The notes: generated from the sequence alone by a model not told the origin. A DNA stretch of 34,638 nt from Actinomycetota bacterium (GCA_018268595.1 JAFDWH010000007.1:1-34638), one strand, 5' to 3'. Shown: positions 15,405 to 23,728, counted from the first letter of the stretch. Numbers and translations are program-made.

Positions 15405-15907
15405 CGACCGAGCCGCTCGACCTTAAGCACCATTCCGTCGAGCGCTTCGCGTGCGGCCGGCCGTCGCTTGACCGTTGGCTGCGTGAGTACGCGGGGCAGG
15501 GGCAGCGGCGCGACACGAGCCGGACGTTCGTCGCCGCGGGTGCTGGTGGCGATGTCGTCGGCTACTACACACTCGTCGCCGGCCAGGTCGAGCGGAACCA
15601 GGCGACGAGCAGCGTGCGTGCCGGGACGTCGAAGCACTATCCGATCCCGATCTGCCTGGTTGCGCGGCTGGCGGTCGATCGCGAGTCGCAGGGCAGAGGA
15701 CTCGGTGCTGATCTCCTCCTCGACGCGCTTCGGCGGGCCGTCGGCGCTGCGGATCTGGTTGGGATCCGCGCCGTGGTGGTCCATGCGCTGGACGATGAGG
15801 CCGCGGCGTTCTACGAGCACTTCTCGTTCGCGCCGCTCGGCGGCGAGCCGCGGACGCTGATGGTTCCGCTGGCCGCTGTTCGTGCGGTCCTGGGACGCGC
15901 ACGCTGA
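15401..15907 (+). CDS. GNAT acetyltransferase toxin (TacT/AtaT-like)
   Basis: 168 aa. It opens with the TacT-type block FACGRPSLDRWLREYAGQGQ, followed by SRTFVAAG and VVGYYTLVAG. The acetyl-CoA site is VARLAVDRESQGRGLGADLL, and FYEHFSFAPL near residue 145 carries the conserved Tyr. Such toxins acetylate the amino acid on charged tRNAs and block translation. The GTG start lies in the antitoxin stop, so the two are coupled. It ends 54 nt before tRNA-Leu, which reads toward it. Confidence 0.87.
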   Translation: MTTEPLDLKHHSVERFACGRPSLDRWLREYAGQGQRRDTSRTFVAAGAGGDVVGYYTLVAGQVERNQATSSVRAGTSKHYPIPICLVARLAVDRESQGRGLGADLLLDALRRAVGAADLVGIRAVVVHALDDEAAAFYEHFSFAPLGGEPRTLMVPLAAVRAVLGRAR

Positions 15908-15961
15908 GGCGGCGCGACGGCTGCTGGACGGTTTGCGTAAGGCCCAACAGCCCCCTCCGAA

Positions 15962-16047
<86 letters not shown>

Positions 16048-16105
16048 GAGCGTGGGCGGTGAGTATAGAGGGGAGGGGGCGTTGCGGGTCCGTCCGGCGC
16101 CACGG

Positions 16106-16128
16106 TACACTGGTCGAACACACGTTCG
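16106..16128 (+). promoter_or_regulatory. lexA promoter -10 with SOS (LexA) box
   Basis: TACACT (16106-16111) is a -10 element, and CGAACACACGTTCG (16115-16128) is a 14-bp LexA box of the CGAAC-N4-GTTCG type used in Gram-positive bacteria. The box covers the expected transcription start, so LexA should repress its own gene. It is the first of three such boxes in the window. Confidence 0.88.
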
Positions 16129-16160
16129 TCTTGGAATCCGCACTGGGAGCGCGTTGCCCG

Positions 16161-16775
16161 ATGGTCGACCTCACGAAGCGCCAGCAGGAGATCTTCGAGT
16201 TCATCAAGCGCTACTCCGCGCGTCACGGCTATCCGCCGACGGTGCGCGACATCGGCAAGGCGGTCGGCCTCGCCTCGTCCTCGACGGTGCATGCGCACCT
16301 CGCGAACCTCGAGAAGGTCGGGCTGTTGCGGCGCGACCCGACCAAGCCGCGCGCGATCGAGCTGCTCGACCGCGCCGTCGACAACGTGCGCAGCATCGTG
16401 CGCCCGCCGGGCCTGCCGCTCGTCGGCCAGGTCGCCGCCGGTCAGCCGATCCTCGCGGAGGAGAACGTCGAGGAGTACGTGCAGACGCCGGACGTCGTCG
16501 GCGGCGAGCGGGGTGAGTACCTGCTGCGGGTGCGCGGCGAGTCGATGAAGGACGTCGGGATCCTCGAAGGCGACCTCGTCGTCGTCTCGCCGCAGGACAC
16601 GGCGCGGGACGGCGAGATCATCGTGGCGCTCGTCGGCGAGGAGGCGACCGTCAAGACCTTCTACAGAGAGGCCGACCACATACGGCTCCAGCCGGAGAAC
16701 GACGCGATGGAGCCGATCCGCACACGCGAGTTGCGGATCCTCGGCAAGGTCGTCGGCCTCATGCGGAGCATGTGA
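16161..16775 (+). CDS. lexA: SOS response repressor LexA
   Basis: 204 aa. The winged-helix DNA-binding domain is at residues 1-70 (LTKRQQEIFEFIKRYSARHG, then PPTVRDIGKAVGLASSSTVH). The self-cleavage site is the Ala-Gly in QVAAGQPI. The catalytic Ser is in RVRGESMKDVGI and the Lys in EEATVKTFY. LexA represses DNA-damage genes and cleaves itself when RecA filaments form. The ATG at 16161 gives the usual LexA N-terminus; a weak GGGAG lies 12 nt upstream. It overlaps the zinc-ribbon gene by 1 nt, so both are under SOS control. Confidence 0.96.
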   Translation: MVDLTKRQQEIFEFIKRYSARHGYPPTVRDIGKAVGLASSSTVHAHLANLEKVGLLRRDPTKPRAIELLDRAVDNVRSIVRPPGLPLVGQVAAGQPILAEENVEEYVQTPDVVGGERGEYLLRVRGESMKDVGILEGDLVVVSPQDTARDGEIIVALVGEEATVKTFYREADHIRLQPENDAMEPIRTRELRILGKVVGLMRSM

Positions 16776-17050
16776 TGGCCGTGCTGATGGCGGAGCGCGT
16801 CGAGCGGCCGCCGTCGCTGTTCGGGTCGGATCCCGGGCGACACGCGCCGGCAGCTGGCGGCGCCGGGTGCGAGCGCCCGGGGGACCTGGGAGGCAGGCCG
16901 ACGCTCGACGACGCGATCGTCGGCGCCTGGGAGGGCCTCGCCGCCCACGTCGTCGTCGCGTGCCCGCTGTGCGGCGGTCCGCTGCGCCCGCATGGGGCGC
17001 CGGACGCCGTCGGCGGGCGCTGCGGTGACTGCGGGACGACGTTGGACTGA
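16775..17050 (+). CDS. Small zinc-ribbon protein co-transcribed with lexA
   Basis: 91 aa. The C-terminus has two CxxC knuckles, VACPLCGGPLRPHG and GRCGDCGTTLD, forming a zinc ribbon. The N-terminal half is Pro/Gly-rich with no recognised domain. The ATG overlaps the lexA stop by 1 nt (TGATG), so expression should follow the SOS response. I do not recognise the family. It may bind nucleic acid or a damage-response partner, but that is only inference from position. Confidence 0.6.
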   Translation: MAVLMAERVERPPSLFGSDPGRHAPAAGGAGCERPGDLGGRPTLDDAIVGAWEGLAAHVVVACPLCGGPLRPHGAPDAVGGRCGDCGTTLD

Positions 17051-17149
17051 CGGGGCTGGCCGGCGCGCGGAGGGGGAGGGCCCGTCGCCGGCGTGCGGCA
17101 CGAGCGCGAGGCGCTGGGCCTCCGGCGTCCGCAGGTTCACGTGCACTGC

Positions 17150-17177
17150 TTGCACACCGCCGTGCGCGAGCTAGGCT
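17150..17177 (+). promoter_or_regulatory. rnpB promoter
   Basis: TTGCAC (17150-17155) and TAGGCT (17172-17177) are 16 nt apart, a good housekeeping-sigma promoter. Transcription would begin near 17184, at the 5' end of the RNase P RNA. Confidence 0.6.
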
Positions 17178-17182
17178 GAACG

Positions 17183-17505
17183 CCGCTGACCAAGCAGTCG
17201 CGGAGGTTCGTCCTTCGAGGAAAGTCCGGACATCACAGGGCAGGGTGGTCGGTAACGCCGACCCGGGGAAACCCGCGGGAAAGTGCCACAGAAATGACAC
17301 CGCCTACGTCCGCCTTCCGAGGCGGGCCGGCAAGGGTGAAATGGTGCGGTAAGAGCGCACCGGCGTCGCGGTGACGCGGCGGCCAGGCAAACCCCACCCG
17401 ATGCAAGGCCAAGCCGGACCGTTCGCAGGTTGCCCGCCGAGGTCCAGGTCGGCCGCACAGATGGATGACTGCTCACGACAGAATCCGGCTTACCGGTCAG
17501 CTACG
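17183..17505 (+). ncRNA. rnpB: RNase P RNA (class A)
   Basis: The invariant blocks are present: GAGGAAAGTCCGGACATC near 17217 (CR-I, P4 5' strand) and ACAGAATCCGGCTTACC near 17478 (CR-V, P4 3' strand), plus the purine-rich AGGGTGAAATGGTGCGGTAA segment near 17334. The terminal P1 helix can be drawn as GCTGACC (17185-17191) with GGTCAGC (17495-17501). The RNA is the catalytic subunit that trims tRNA 5' leaders. It is about 320 nt long. Ends are estimated from P1 and the flanking promoter and terminator. Confidence 0.95.
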
Positions 17506-17510
17506 GAAGA

Positions 17511-17534
17511 GCCCCGCTCCGGCGGGGCTTTTCT
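17511..17534 (+). terminator. Intrinsic terminator of rnpB
   Basis: GCCCCGC and GCGGGGC form a 7-bp stem with a TCCG loop, followed directly by TTTTCT. This is the clearest intrinsic terminator with a U-tract in the window. Confidence 0.9.
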
Positions 17535-17616
17535 ATGGGCGGATGGGGCGCTGCCGCGCGGGCAGCGCCTGTCGCCGACGACGTGGCCGTCGGCTCGGCG
17601 CTCATCCCGCCGGAAG

Positions 17617-17635
17617 TATCGGACTCCGATATAAC
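17617..17635 (+). promoter_or_regulatory. Promoter and palindromic operator of the ClC-MarR operon
   Basis: TATCGGA and TCCGATA (17617-17631) form a perfect 15-bp palindrome around a central C. It overlaps the -10 element TATAAC (17630-17635), which sits 9 nt before the ClC ATG. A palindrome of this size over a -10 is typical of MarR-family operators, and the second gene of the operon is a MarR regulator, so autorepression is likely. Confidence 0.6.
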
Positions 17636-17644
17636 TCCCGCGCG

Positions 17645-19516
17645 ATGCCGCGGCCGCGCCAGCTTCCCGACGACGCGGTCGCGATCCCGGACGCGCGCCC
17701 CGCGGACGGCGCGGAGCGCGGGCTCGGCGACTTCTCCGCGACGCCGGCGCTGCTGCGCCTGACGGCGGTGGCGGTCGCGATCGGCGCCGCCGTGGCGGGC
17801 GTGGCGCTCGTGCTGCTCGACCTGATCGGGCTGATCTCCAACCTCGCGTACGCAGGCCGCTGGAGCACGGCGCTGACGGCGCCCGACCCGCACGTCCTCG
17901 GCCCCGCGAGCGCGCTGGTGCCGGTCGCCGGCGGGCTCGCGGTCGGGTTGATGGCGCGCTTCGGCTCCGAGCGCATCCGCGGCCACGGGATCCCCGAGGC
18001 GATGGAGACGATCCTGCTGCGCGGCAGCCGCATGGAGCCGCGGCTGGCGCTGCTCAAGCCGCTCTCCAGCGCGATCAGCATCGGCTCGGGCGGGCCGTTC
18101 GGTGCGGAGGGGCCGATCATCGTCACGGGCGGCGCCGTCGGCTCGATCGCCGGCCAGCTGCTGCACCTGACGGCGGCGGAGCGGCGCAGCCTGCTGGTCG
18201 CCGGCGCGGCCGGCGGCATGACCGCCGTGTTCGGCACGCCCGTCGCGGCCGTGCTGCTGGCGGTCGAGCTGCTGCTGTTCGAGTGGCGCCCGCGCTCGCT
18301 CGTGCCGGTCGCGCTCGCGAGCGCCGCAGCGGAGGCCGTCCGCGAGGCGCTCGCGCGCGGCGGGCTCGTGCATCCGGCGCCACTGTTCCCGCTGCACGCG
18401 GTCGCGGCGATGTCGGCGACGGCGCTGCCCGGCGCGGTGGCGATCGGGCTCGCGTGCGGGGCGCTGGCGTGGGCGATGACGCGCTGCGTCTACGCGGCGG
18501 AGGACGCGTTCGCGCGGCTGCCGCTGCACTGGTGCTGGTGGCCGGCGCTCGGCGGCGCGGTCGTCGGGCTCGGCGGCCTGCTCGACCCGCGCGTGCTCGG
18601 CGCCGGCTACGGCACGATCCGCGCGGAGCTGGCCGGCCAGCTCGCCGTCGGCGCGCTCGCGGCGCTGCTGCTGTGCAAGCTCGTCGTGTGGGCGGTCGCG
18701 CTGGGCTCGAACACGAGCGGCGGCATCCTCGCGCCGCTGCTGATGCTCGGCGCGGCGCTCGGCGGCCTGCTCGGCGCGCTGCTGCCGGGCGCCGACGGCG
18801 GGACGTGGGCGCTGCTGGGACTGGCGGCGGCGATGGCGGGCGTGATGCGCTCGCCGCTGACCAGCGTCGTGTTCGCGCTCGAGCTGACGCGACAGGTGAG
18901 CGTGCTGCCGGCGCTGCTGCTGGCGTGCGCGGTCGCGCACCTCGCGAGCGTGCTCGCGCTCAAGCGCTCGATCCTGACCGAGAAGATCGCCCGTCGCGGC
19001 TACCACGTGAACCGCGAGTACGAGGTCGACCCGCTGCAGGCGCTGTTCGTGCGCGACGTGATGCACGCCGACCCGCTCACGCTCGACCCGCGCATGACCG
19101 CGGGGGAGCTGCACGCGCAGCTGCCCGAGGGCAGCGCCGCGCGCCGCCAGCGGCTGTACCCGCTGCTCGGTGCGGACGGCCGGCTGGACGGCGTCGTCGC
19201 GTGGTCCGACGTGCTCGCGGCGCGCGCCGAGCACGACGCGTCCGCGCCGCTCGCCACGCTTGCGCACATGCCGGTCGTCGTGCACCCGGACGAGACGCTG
19301 CGGGCCGCCGCCGACCGCATGCTCGCGAGCGGCCACGGCGTGCTGCCGGTCGTCGCGCGCGACGAGCGGCGGCGCCTGCTCGGGCTCGTCTCGCAGTTCG
19401 ACCTGCTCGCCGCGCACCAGCGCGTGCTCGTCGAGGAGCGCCATCGCGAGCGCCCGCTCTCGCCGCGGCGCCTGCCGGCGATCGGCGCGCTGCTGCCGGC
19501 GCGCGGGGGCTCGTGA
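17645..19516 (+). CDS. ClC-type chloride channel/transporter with C-terminal CBS pair
   Basis: 623 aa. About residues 35-440 are the ClC membrane domain with selectivity motifs GHGIPEAM, GSGGPFGAEGPIIVTGG (with the gating Glu in AEGP) and GSNTSGGILAPLLMLGA. Residues about 470-610 form two CBS domains (FVRDVMHADPLTLDPRMTAG and LATLAHMPVVVHPDETLRAA), which usually bind adenine nucleotides and regulate transport. The gating Glu suggests gated or proton-coupled chloride movement. ATG 17645 is preceded by a -10 at 9 nt and no Shine-Dalgarno. It overlaps the MarR gene by 4 nt. Confidence 0.93.
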   Translation: MPRPRQLPDDAVAIPDARPADGAERGLGDFSATPALLRLTAVAVAIGAAVAGVALVLLDLIGLISNLAYAGRWSTALTAPDPHVLGPASALVPVAGGLAVGLMARFGSERIRGHGIPEAMETILLRGSRMEPRLALLKPLSSAISIGSGGPFGAEGPIIVTGGAVGSIAGQLLHLTAAERRSLLVAGAAGGMTAVFGTPVAAVLLAVELLLFEWRPRSLVPVALASAAAEAVREALARGGLVHPAPLFPLHAVAAMSATALPGAVAIGLACGALAWAMTRCVYAAEDAFARLPLHWCWWPALGGAVVGLGGLLDPRVLGAGYGTIRAELAGQLAVGALAALLLCKLVVWAVALGSNTSGGILAPLLMLGAALGGLLGALLPGADGGTWALLGLAAAMAGVMRSPLTSVVFALELTRQVSVLPALLLACAVAHLASVLALKRSILTEKIARRGYHVNREYEVDPLQALFVRDVMHADPLTLDPRMTAGELHAQLPEGSAARRQRLYPLLGADGRLDGVVAWSDVLAARAEHDASAPLATLAHMPVVVHPDETLRAAADRMLASGHGVLPVVARDERRRLLGLVSQFDLLAAHQRVLVEERHRERPLSPRRLPAIGALLPARGGS

Positions 19517-19935
19517 GCCGCCGGCCGCTCGACGACGCGGACTACGCGCGGCTGCTCGCGTTCCGCATCGAGCTGCGCCGCTTCCTGCGCCACGGCGAGG
19601 CGGTCGCGCACGACGCCGGCCTCACGCCCGCGCTGCACCAGCTGCTGCTCGCGGTCCGCGGCGCGGCCACCGCGTCCGGCCCGACCGTCGGTCAGCTCGC
19701 CGCCGCGCTCGACGTCCGCCATCACACCGCCGTCGAGCTCGCGCAACGCGCCGAGCAGCTCGGCCTGGTCGCACGCACCCGCGACGCGCGCGACCAGCGC
19801 CAGGTGCACGTCCGCCTCACCGCAGCCGGCAGACGACGGCTCGAGCAGCTCACGCGCAGCAACCTCCCCGCGATCGCCCAGCTCGCCTCCCGCCTCGCGG
19901 ACGTCATCGCCACGGATCGGCCCACCGCAGACTAG
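19513..19935 (+). CDS. MarR family transcriptional regulator
   Basis: 140 aa, GTG start within the ClC stop (GTGA). A winged helix occupies about residues 45-120: TVGQLAAALDVRHHTAVELA (recognition helix) and LVARTRDARDQRQVHVRLTA (wing with the conserved DxRxxxVxLT pattern). MarR proteins bind small ligands or oxidants and release palindromic operators. Its place as second gene behind a palindromic site suggests that it controls the ClC operon. The signal it senses cannot be read from the sequence. Confidence 0.88.
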   Translation: MSRRPLDDADYARLLAFRIELRRFLRHGEAVAHDAGLTPALHQLLLAVRGAATASGPTVGQLAAALDVRHHTAVELAQRAEQLGLVARTRDARDQRQVHVRLTAAGRRRLEQLTRSNLPAIAQLASRLADVIATDRPTAD

Positions 19936-20049
19936 AATCGGGTTCATCGATGCGCCGGACCGGGACGTGCGGCGCGACGGGGGACCAGAGGGGGACGCAT
20001 GGCGGGGCTCGCGCGGCGCGTTCGCCGGGTGGCCAGGAGCTGACGACGG

Positions 20050-22944
20050 ATGGACGTCTTCCGCGACTTCTCGGGCCGGCACGTCCAACCGATCGTGCGG
20101 TTCGCATTTCCGGCGAACCTCGCACAGCTGCGGGGTGAGATCGTCCGGGCGGAGGCCGAAGGCCTGGCCGTCCACGCGGTCGGCGCCGCGCTCGCGTTCT
20201 CGGCGCCGGCCTACTGCGCGGGCGTCGTCGTCGACCTGCGTGGGATCGCGGGCTTCCCGCAGGCGATCCAGCGCGCCATCGGCCGAGCGGACCGCGGGCG
20301 CAGCGTGCTGCTGGCGGTCCACGCCGGCATCCGCATCCACGAGCTCGACCGCGTGCTCGAGCAGCGGCCGCCGGGCCGGCACCCGCTCGCGTGGCTCGCG
20401 CCGGGGCGGCGCCTCGCCCTGCCCACGCACGGCGGCGCGAGCCTGCAGACGCTCGCCGGCGCGGTCAGCACCGGCACGCACGGCGGCGACGCGGCGCGCC
20501 CGCCGATCGGCGACTGCGTCCACGCCGCGATCGTCGTCGGCTCGGGCGGGGACGTGTCCGTCGTCCAGCGCGCCAACGCTCCGGTGCTCGACTTCCCCGC
20601 GCTGGAGCGGACGCTGCTCGCCGAAGCCGGACGCGGGGTCGCGGTCGTCGACGTCGCCGCGGACGACGCGCTCGACGCCGCCGTGGTGGCGCTCGGCCGG
20701 GTCGGCGTCGTCTACGCCTACGTCGTCGAGGTCGCCGACGAGACCGGGACCCTGGTCTTCGAGCACCGCACCAAGCGCCGCTGGAGCGACGTGCGCGACG
20801 AGCTCGACCTCGCCACGCCGGTCGCCCGGGCGGTCGCCGACGACGGCTTCCTCCAGTACGTCATCAACCCGGTGCGCGACGACGGCGACCGGACGTGCTA
20901 CGAGACGCGGCACCTCCAAGCGCCCGACACGTCGATCGGCCACGCCGGCGCGCTGTTCGGCATCCGCCCGGTGGCGAGCGCCGACGTCGTCGCCGAGCGC
21001 GGCCGCATGCCGCTGCCACCCGAGTTCGGTCGCGCCTTCTGCGTCGACCACATCACCCCCGAGCTGGCCGCCGTCCGGGACGTCCTGCGGGTGGTGGCGG
21101 TTCGCGTGGCGCTGGAGCTTCCCCCGTTCGGCGCGATCGTCGCCGGGGCGCTGCTCGACGCCGCCGCCTCGATCGATCGCATCGGACCCGAGCACCGCGT
21201 CGGCGACGTGCTCGCCGACCTCGTCAACCTCGCCACGAGCGTGCCGTGCATCGACCTCAACGCGCTCATCACGAACGCGGTCCTCGACGGAGCCCAGTCG
21301 GACACGCGCTCGGCGCCCCCCGGTGTCAGAAGGCCTCCATGGCTCGTGCACGGGACCCGCGCCCAGATCGCCGACGTCTTCGGCGAAGCGCTCGACGGCT
21401 GCTACGGCGGCGACTCGGTCGAGTTGCTGTTCGACGCCGCGCCCGGCGCGGGCCTGCCGGCCAAGGTCGACGGCGTGCTCGAGATCTTCGACGCGCTGCG
21501 CGCCGAGGGCAGGCCGATCGGGGGCTACCTCTCGCTGCGCTTCCTCGCACGCACGAGATCGCTGCTCGGGATGGCGGCCTGGTCCAGCACCTGCGCGATC
21601 GAGATAGCGATGCTGCGCGGACTGGAGGGCAACGGCGAGGCGCTCGACCGTCTGCAGCGGCACGCGGCTCGCAACGACGGCCGCGTCCACTGGGGAGAGG
21701 AGAACGACCTCAGCGCCGCAGAGGTGTCGCTCGCCTACGGCGAACGACTGGCGCGCTGGCGCACCGTCCTGCACGCGCTCGAGGGCGACTCGCAGACGTT
21801 CAGCACGCCGTTCACGCGGGCGCACGGCCTCGAGCTGCCGCACCCGGAGCGCTGGGCTGCCTGGGGCGACGCCGGGATCGTCGCCGGATCGCCGCCGGGC
21901 GTCGTGTCCGCAGCCGGCGGCCGGCCGCTGCAGGCGTTCGTCGTCGACGCGGACGGGCGCGTCCGGACGAGCCTGCGCGCCGCCACGGCCGTGTCGAGCG
22001 CGTGGCACGACGCCGGGCTCGCGCCGGTCGACCCGCGGGCGACGCCGGTGCCGACGCGCGGCCACAGCGGTCGCGTGGAGCTGTTCGTGCGCGGCGACGA
22101 CCGCCTCAAGCACAGCTGGGAGCAGGAGCGGCCCGGCGGTCCCTTCGCGGCGTGGGACACGAAGGGCGCACCGCTCGTCGGCTCCGCGCCGCGGATCTCG
22201 TGCGAGCCCGCGGTCGCCGCCCACGCCGACGGCCGGCTCGAGGCGCTCGCGCGCGCGGGGGACCAGCCGGCGCGCCTGCTGCACACGTGGGCGCGCTGGG
22301 TCGACGGTCCCTGGAGCGAGCTGGCGCCGCTCGGGAGCGCGCCGATCGCGGTCGCGCCGAGCGTCTGCCTGCGACGGCACGCGACGGGCGGCGCGCGCGG
22401 CGACCAGCTCGTCGCGGTCGCCAAGCTGGACGACGGGACGGTGGTGTGGACGGCTCAGACCGGGCCCGGCGGCGACAGCGGCTGGACGCCGCCGGCGCCC
22501 TTGCAGCCGCCCGGCGGCGCGCCGCTGGCCGCCGCGAACCGCCCGCTCGCGGTCGAGGCGCTCGGCACCAATCCGCGCCTGCGCGTGCTCGCGGTCGACG
22601 CCCGCGGTCACGCGTACGAGGCGCTCGACGACGATCGCTCCTTCGCGATCGGCTGGGGGCCGTGGCAGCCGCTCCCGCCGTTGCCGGGCGGCGCGCGGCT
22701 CGACCCGACGAGCGCGCTCGTCGCCGTGCACGCCGTGCACGCCGTCGCGCTCGTCCTGCTCGGGACCTGCGTCGACCGGACCGTGACGGCGATCGAGCTG
22801 GGGCCGGCCGGCTGGGGCAGGTGGACCGGCCTCGGCGGCGAGGTCGACGGGCAGATCGCCGCCGGCGTGCTCGAAGACGGGCGCGTCGAGCTGCTGGCGA
22901 ACGCGCCGAGCGGACGCCTGATGGCGCGGCGCCAGCCGTGGTGA
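20050..22944 (+). CDS. FAD-linked sugar/lactone-type oxidase fused to a C-terminal beta-propeller
   Basis: 964 aa. Residues about 15-200 are a VAO/PCMH-type FAD-binding domain (VRFAFPANLAQLRGEIVRAE, then LALPTHGGASLQTLAGAVST and GTHGGD). HWGEEND at about 547-553 matches the HWG signature near the end of aldonolactone and alditol oxidases. Residues about 595-964 are repeats such as VELFVRGDDRLKHSWEQE and CEPAVAAHADGRLEALARAG, typical of PLL-like lectin propellers. The usual GxGHSFS, whose His binds FAD covalently, reads GAALAFS (about 45-51), so flavin is probably bound non-covalently or the enzyme has diverged. AGGAG lies 10 nt before the ATG; TAGAAT (19933-19938) is a likely -10. No signal peptide is seen. 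The substrate is unknown. Confidence 0.75.
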   Translation: MDVFRDFSGRHVQPIVRFAFPANLAQLRGEIVRAEAEGLAVHAVGAALAFSAPAYCAGVVVDLRGIAGFPQAIQRAIGRADRGRSVLLAVHAGIRIHELDRVLEQRPPGRHPLAWLAPGRRLALPTHGGASLQTLAGAVSTGTHGGDAARPPIGDCVHAAIVVGSGGDVSVVQRANAPVLDFPALERTLLAEAGRGVAVVDVAADDALDAAVVALGRVGVVYAYVVEVADETGTLVFEHRTKRRWSDVRDELDLATPVARAVADDGFLQYVINPVRDDGDRTCYETRHLQAPDTSIGHAGALFGIRPVASADVVAERGRMPLPPEFGRAFCVDHITPELAAVRDVLRVVAVRVALELPPFGAIVAGALLDAAASIDRIGPEHRVGDVLADLVNLATSVPCIDLNALITNAVLDGAQSDTRSAPPGVRRPPWLVHGTRAQIADVFGEALDGCYGGDSVELLFDAAPGAGLPAKVDGVLEIFDALRAEGRPIGGYLSLRFLARTRSLLGMAAWSSTCAIEIAMLRGLEGNGEALDRLQRHAARNDGRVHWGEENDLSAAEVSLAYGERLARWRTVLHALEGDSQTFSTPFTRAHGLELPHPERWAAWGDAGIVAGSPPGVVSAAGGRPLQAFVVDADGRVRTSLRAATAVSSAWHDAGLAPVDPRATPVPTRGHSGRVELFVRGDDRLKHSWEQERPGGPFAAWDTKGAPLVGSAPRISCEPAVAAHADGRLEALARAGDQPARLLHTWARWVDGPWSELAPLGSAPIAVAPSVCLRRHATGGARGDQLVAVAKLDDGTVVWTAQTGPGGDSGWTPPAPLQPPGGAPLAAANRPLAVEALGTNPRLRVLAVDARGHAYEALDDDRSFAIGWGPWQPLPPLPGGARLDPTSALVAVHAVHAVALVLLGTCVDRTVTAIELGPAGWGRWTGLGGEVDGQIAAGVLEDGRVELLANAPSGRLMARRQPW

Positions 22945-22972
22945 GCGAACGTCCGAACGCGAGGAGGACGCG

Positions 22973-23728
22973 GTGGGGGAAGGGCTGACGGTCACGTTGA
23001 GCGGGGAGCTGGCCACGCGCGCCCGCGTGGAGGTCGAGCGCGCGGGCGGCGACGGCCTCGCCGGGCTGGTGGAGCAGGCGCTGCGCGCCGAGCTGGAACA
23101 GCGCGAGCTGCTGCGGGCCGTGTCGGCCGACGGCGGGAGCCCCGGCGATCCGCCCGCCGTGCGGCTCGGCCGGGCGATCGCGGCGACCGGCATGTCGACG
23201 GGAGCGGTCGAGGCGGTCGCGGCGACGCTGCTGGACGCGATCGGCCTCGTGCCGGGCTTCCGCGAGCCCGGCAGCGTCCACGAGCACGTCGCCCGTGTCG
23301 TGCGGTGGGTCGCCGCGGCCCCGGACCGCGGGGTCGGCTGCGTGATCGCGACGAGCCAGCCCGCGAGCGGGCCCGACGGCGCGCAGCGTGACGCCGTCGT
23401 GTCCTACGCGCGCGGCCTGCTGCTCCCGACCCCGGCCGGCCTGTCGGGAGTCCTCGACCAGCTGTTCAGCGATCGCACGGCCGGTCTCCCGGCCGCGCCG
23501 TTCGCGTGGGAGCGCCGCGATCAGCTCGGCGTGAACGTCGCGCTCGACGCGGCCGCGGGACTCGTGACCGTCGAGCTGGTGGCGCGCAGCTGGGGCGGTG
23601 CGCGTCAGCGGCTCGCGAACCTGCGGCTGGAGGGCGGCGTGCTCGTCGGGGACGGGGCGGGCGTCGGCAACGCGACGCCGTTGGCGCTCCACCTGCTGAG
23701 CTTCTCCACGGTGACGATCCCGGAGTAG
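22973..23728 (+). CDS. Hypothetical protein downstream of the oxidase-propeller gene
   Basis: 251 aa. The GTG start is chosen because GAGGAGG (22961-22967) lies 5 nt upstream, the strongest Shine-Dalgarno in the window. I do not recognise the protein. The first 45 residues (LTVTLSGELATRARVEVERA, then VEQALRAELEQREL) resemble a ribbon-helix-helix DNA-binding or antitoxin N-terminus. The middle is helical and the last 65 residues look beta-rich (VNVALDAAAGLVTVELVARS). No signal peptide or membrane segment is visible. It is 28 nt downstream of the oxidase gene and probably in its operon, so it may regulate or assist it. Confidence 0.6.
   Translation: MGEGLTVTLSGELATRARVEVERAGGDGLAGLVEQALRAELEQRELLRAVSADGGSPGDPPAVRLGRAIAATGMSTGAVEAVAATLLDAIGLVPGFREPGSVHEHVARVVRWVAAAPDRGVGCVIATSQPASGPDGAQRDAVVSYARGLLLPTPAGLSGVLDQLFSDRTAGLPAAPFAWERRDQLGVNVALDAAAGLVTVELVARSWGGARQRLANLRLEGGVLVGDGAGVGNATPLALHLLSFSTVTIPE

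Noticed and set aside
19000-23193. Very long antisense open frame (about 1,400 codons) across the ClC, MarR, oxidase and following genes
   Set aside because: High third-position GC keeps the opposite strand free of stops. The translation is Arg/Ala/Asp-rich without domains, while the plus strand has recognisable proteins with clear motifs.
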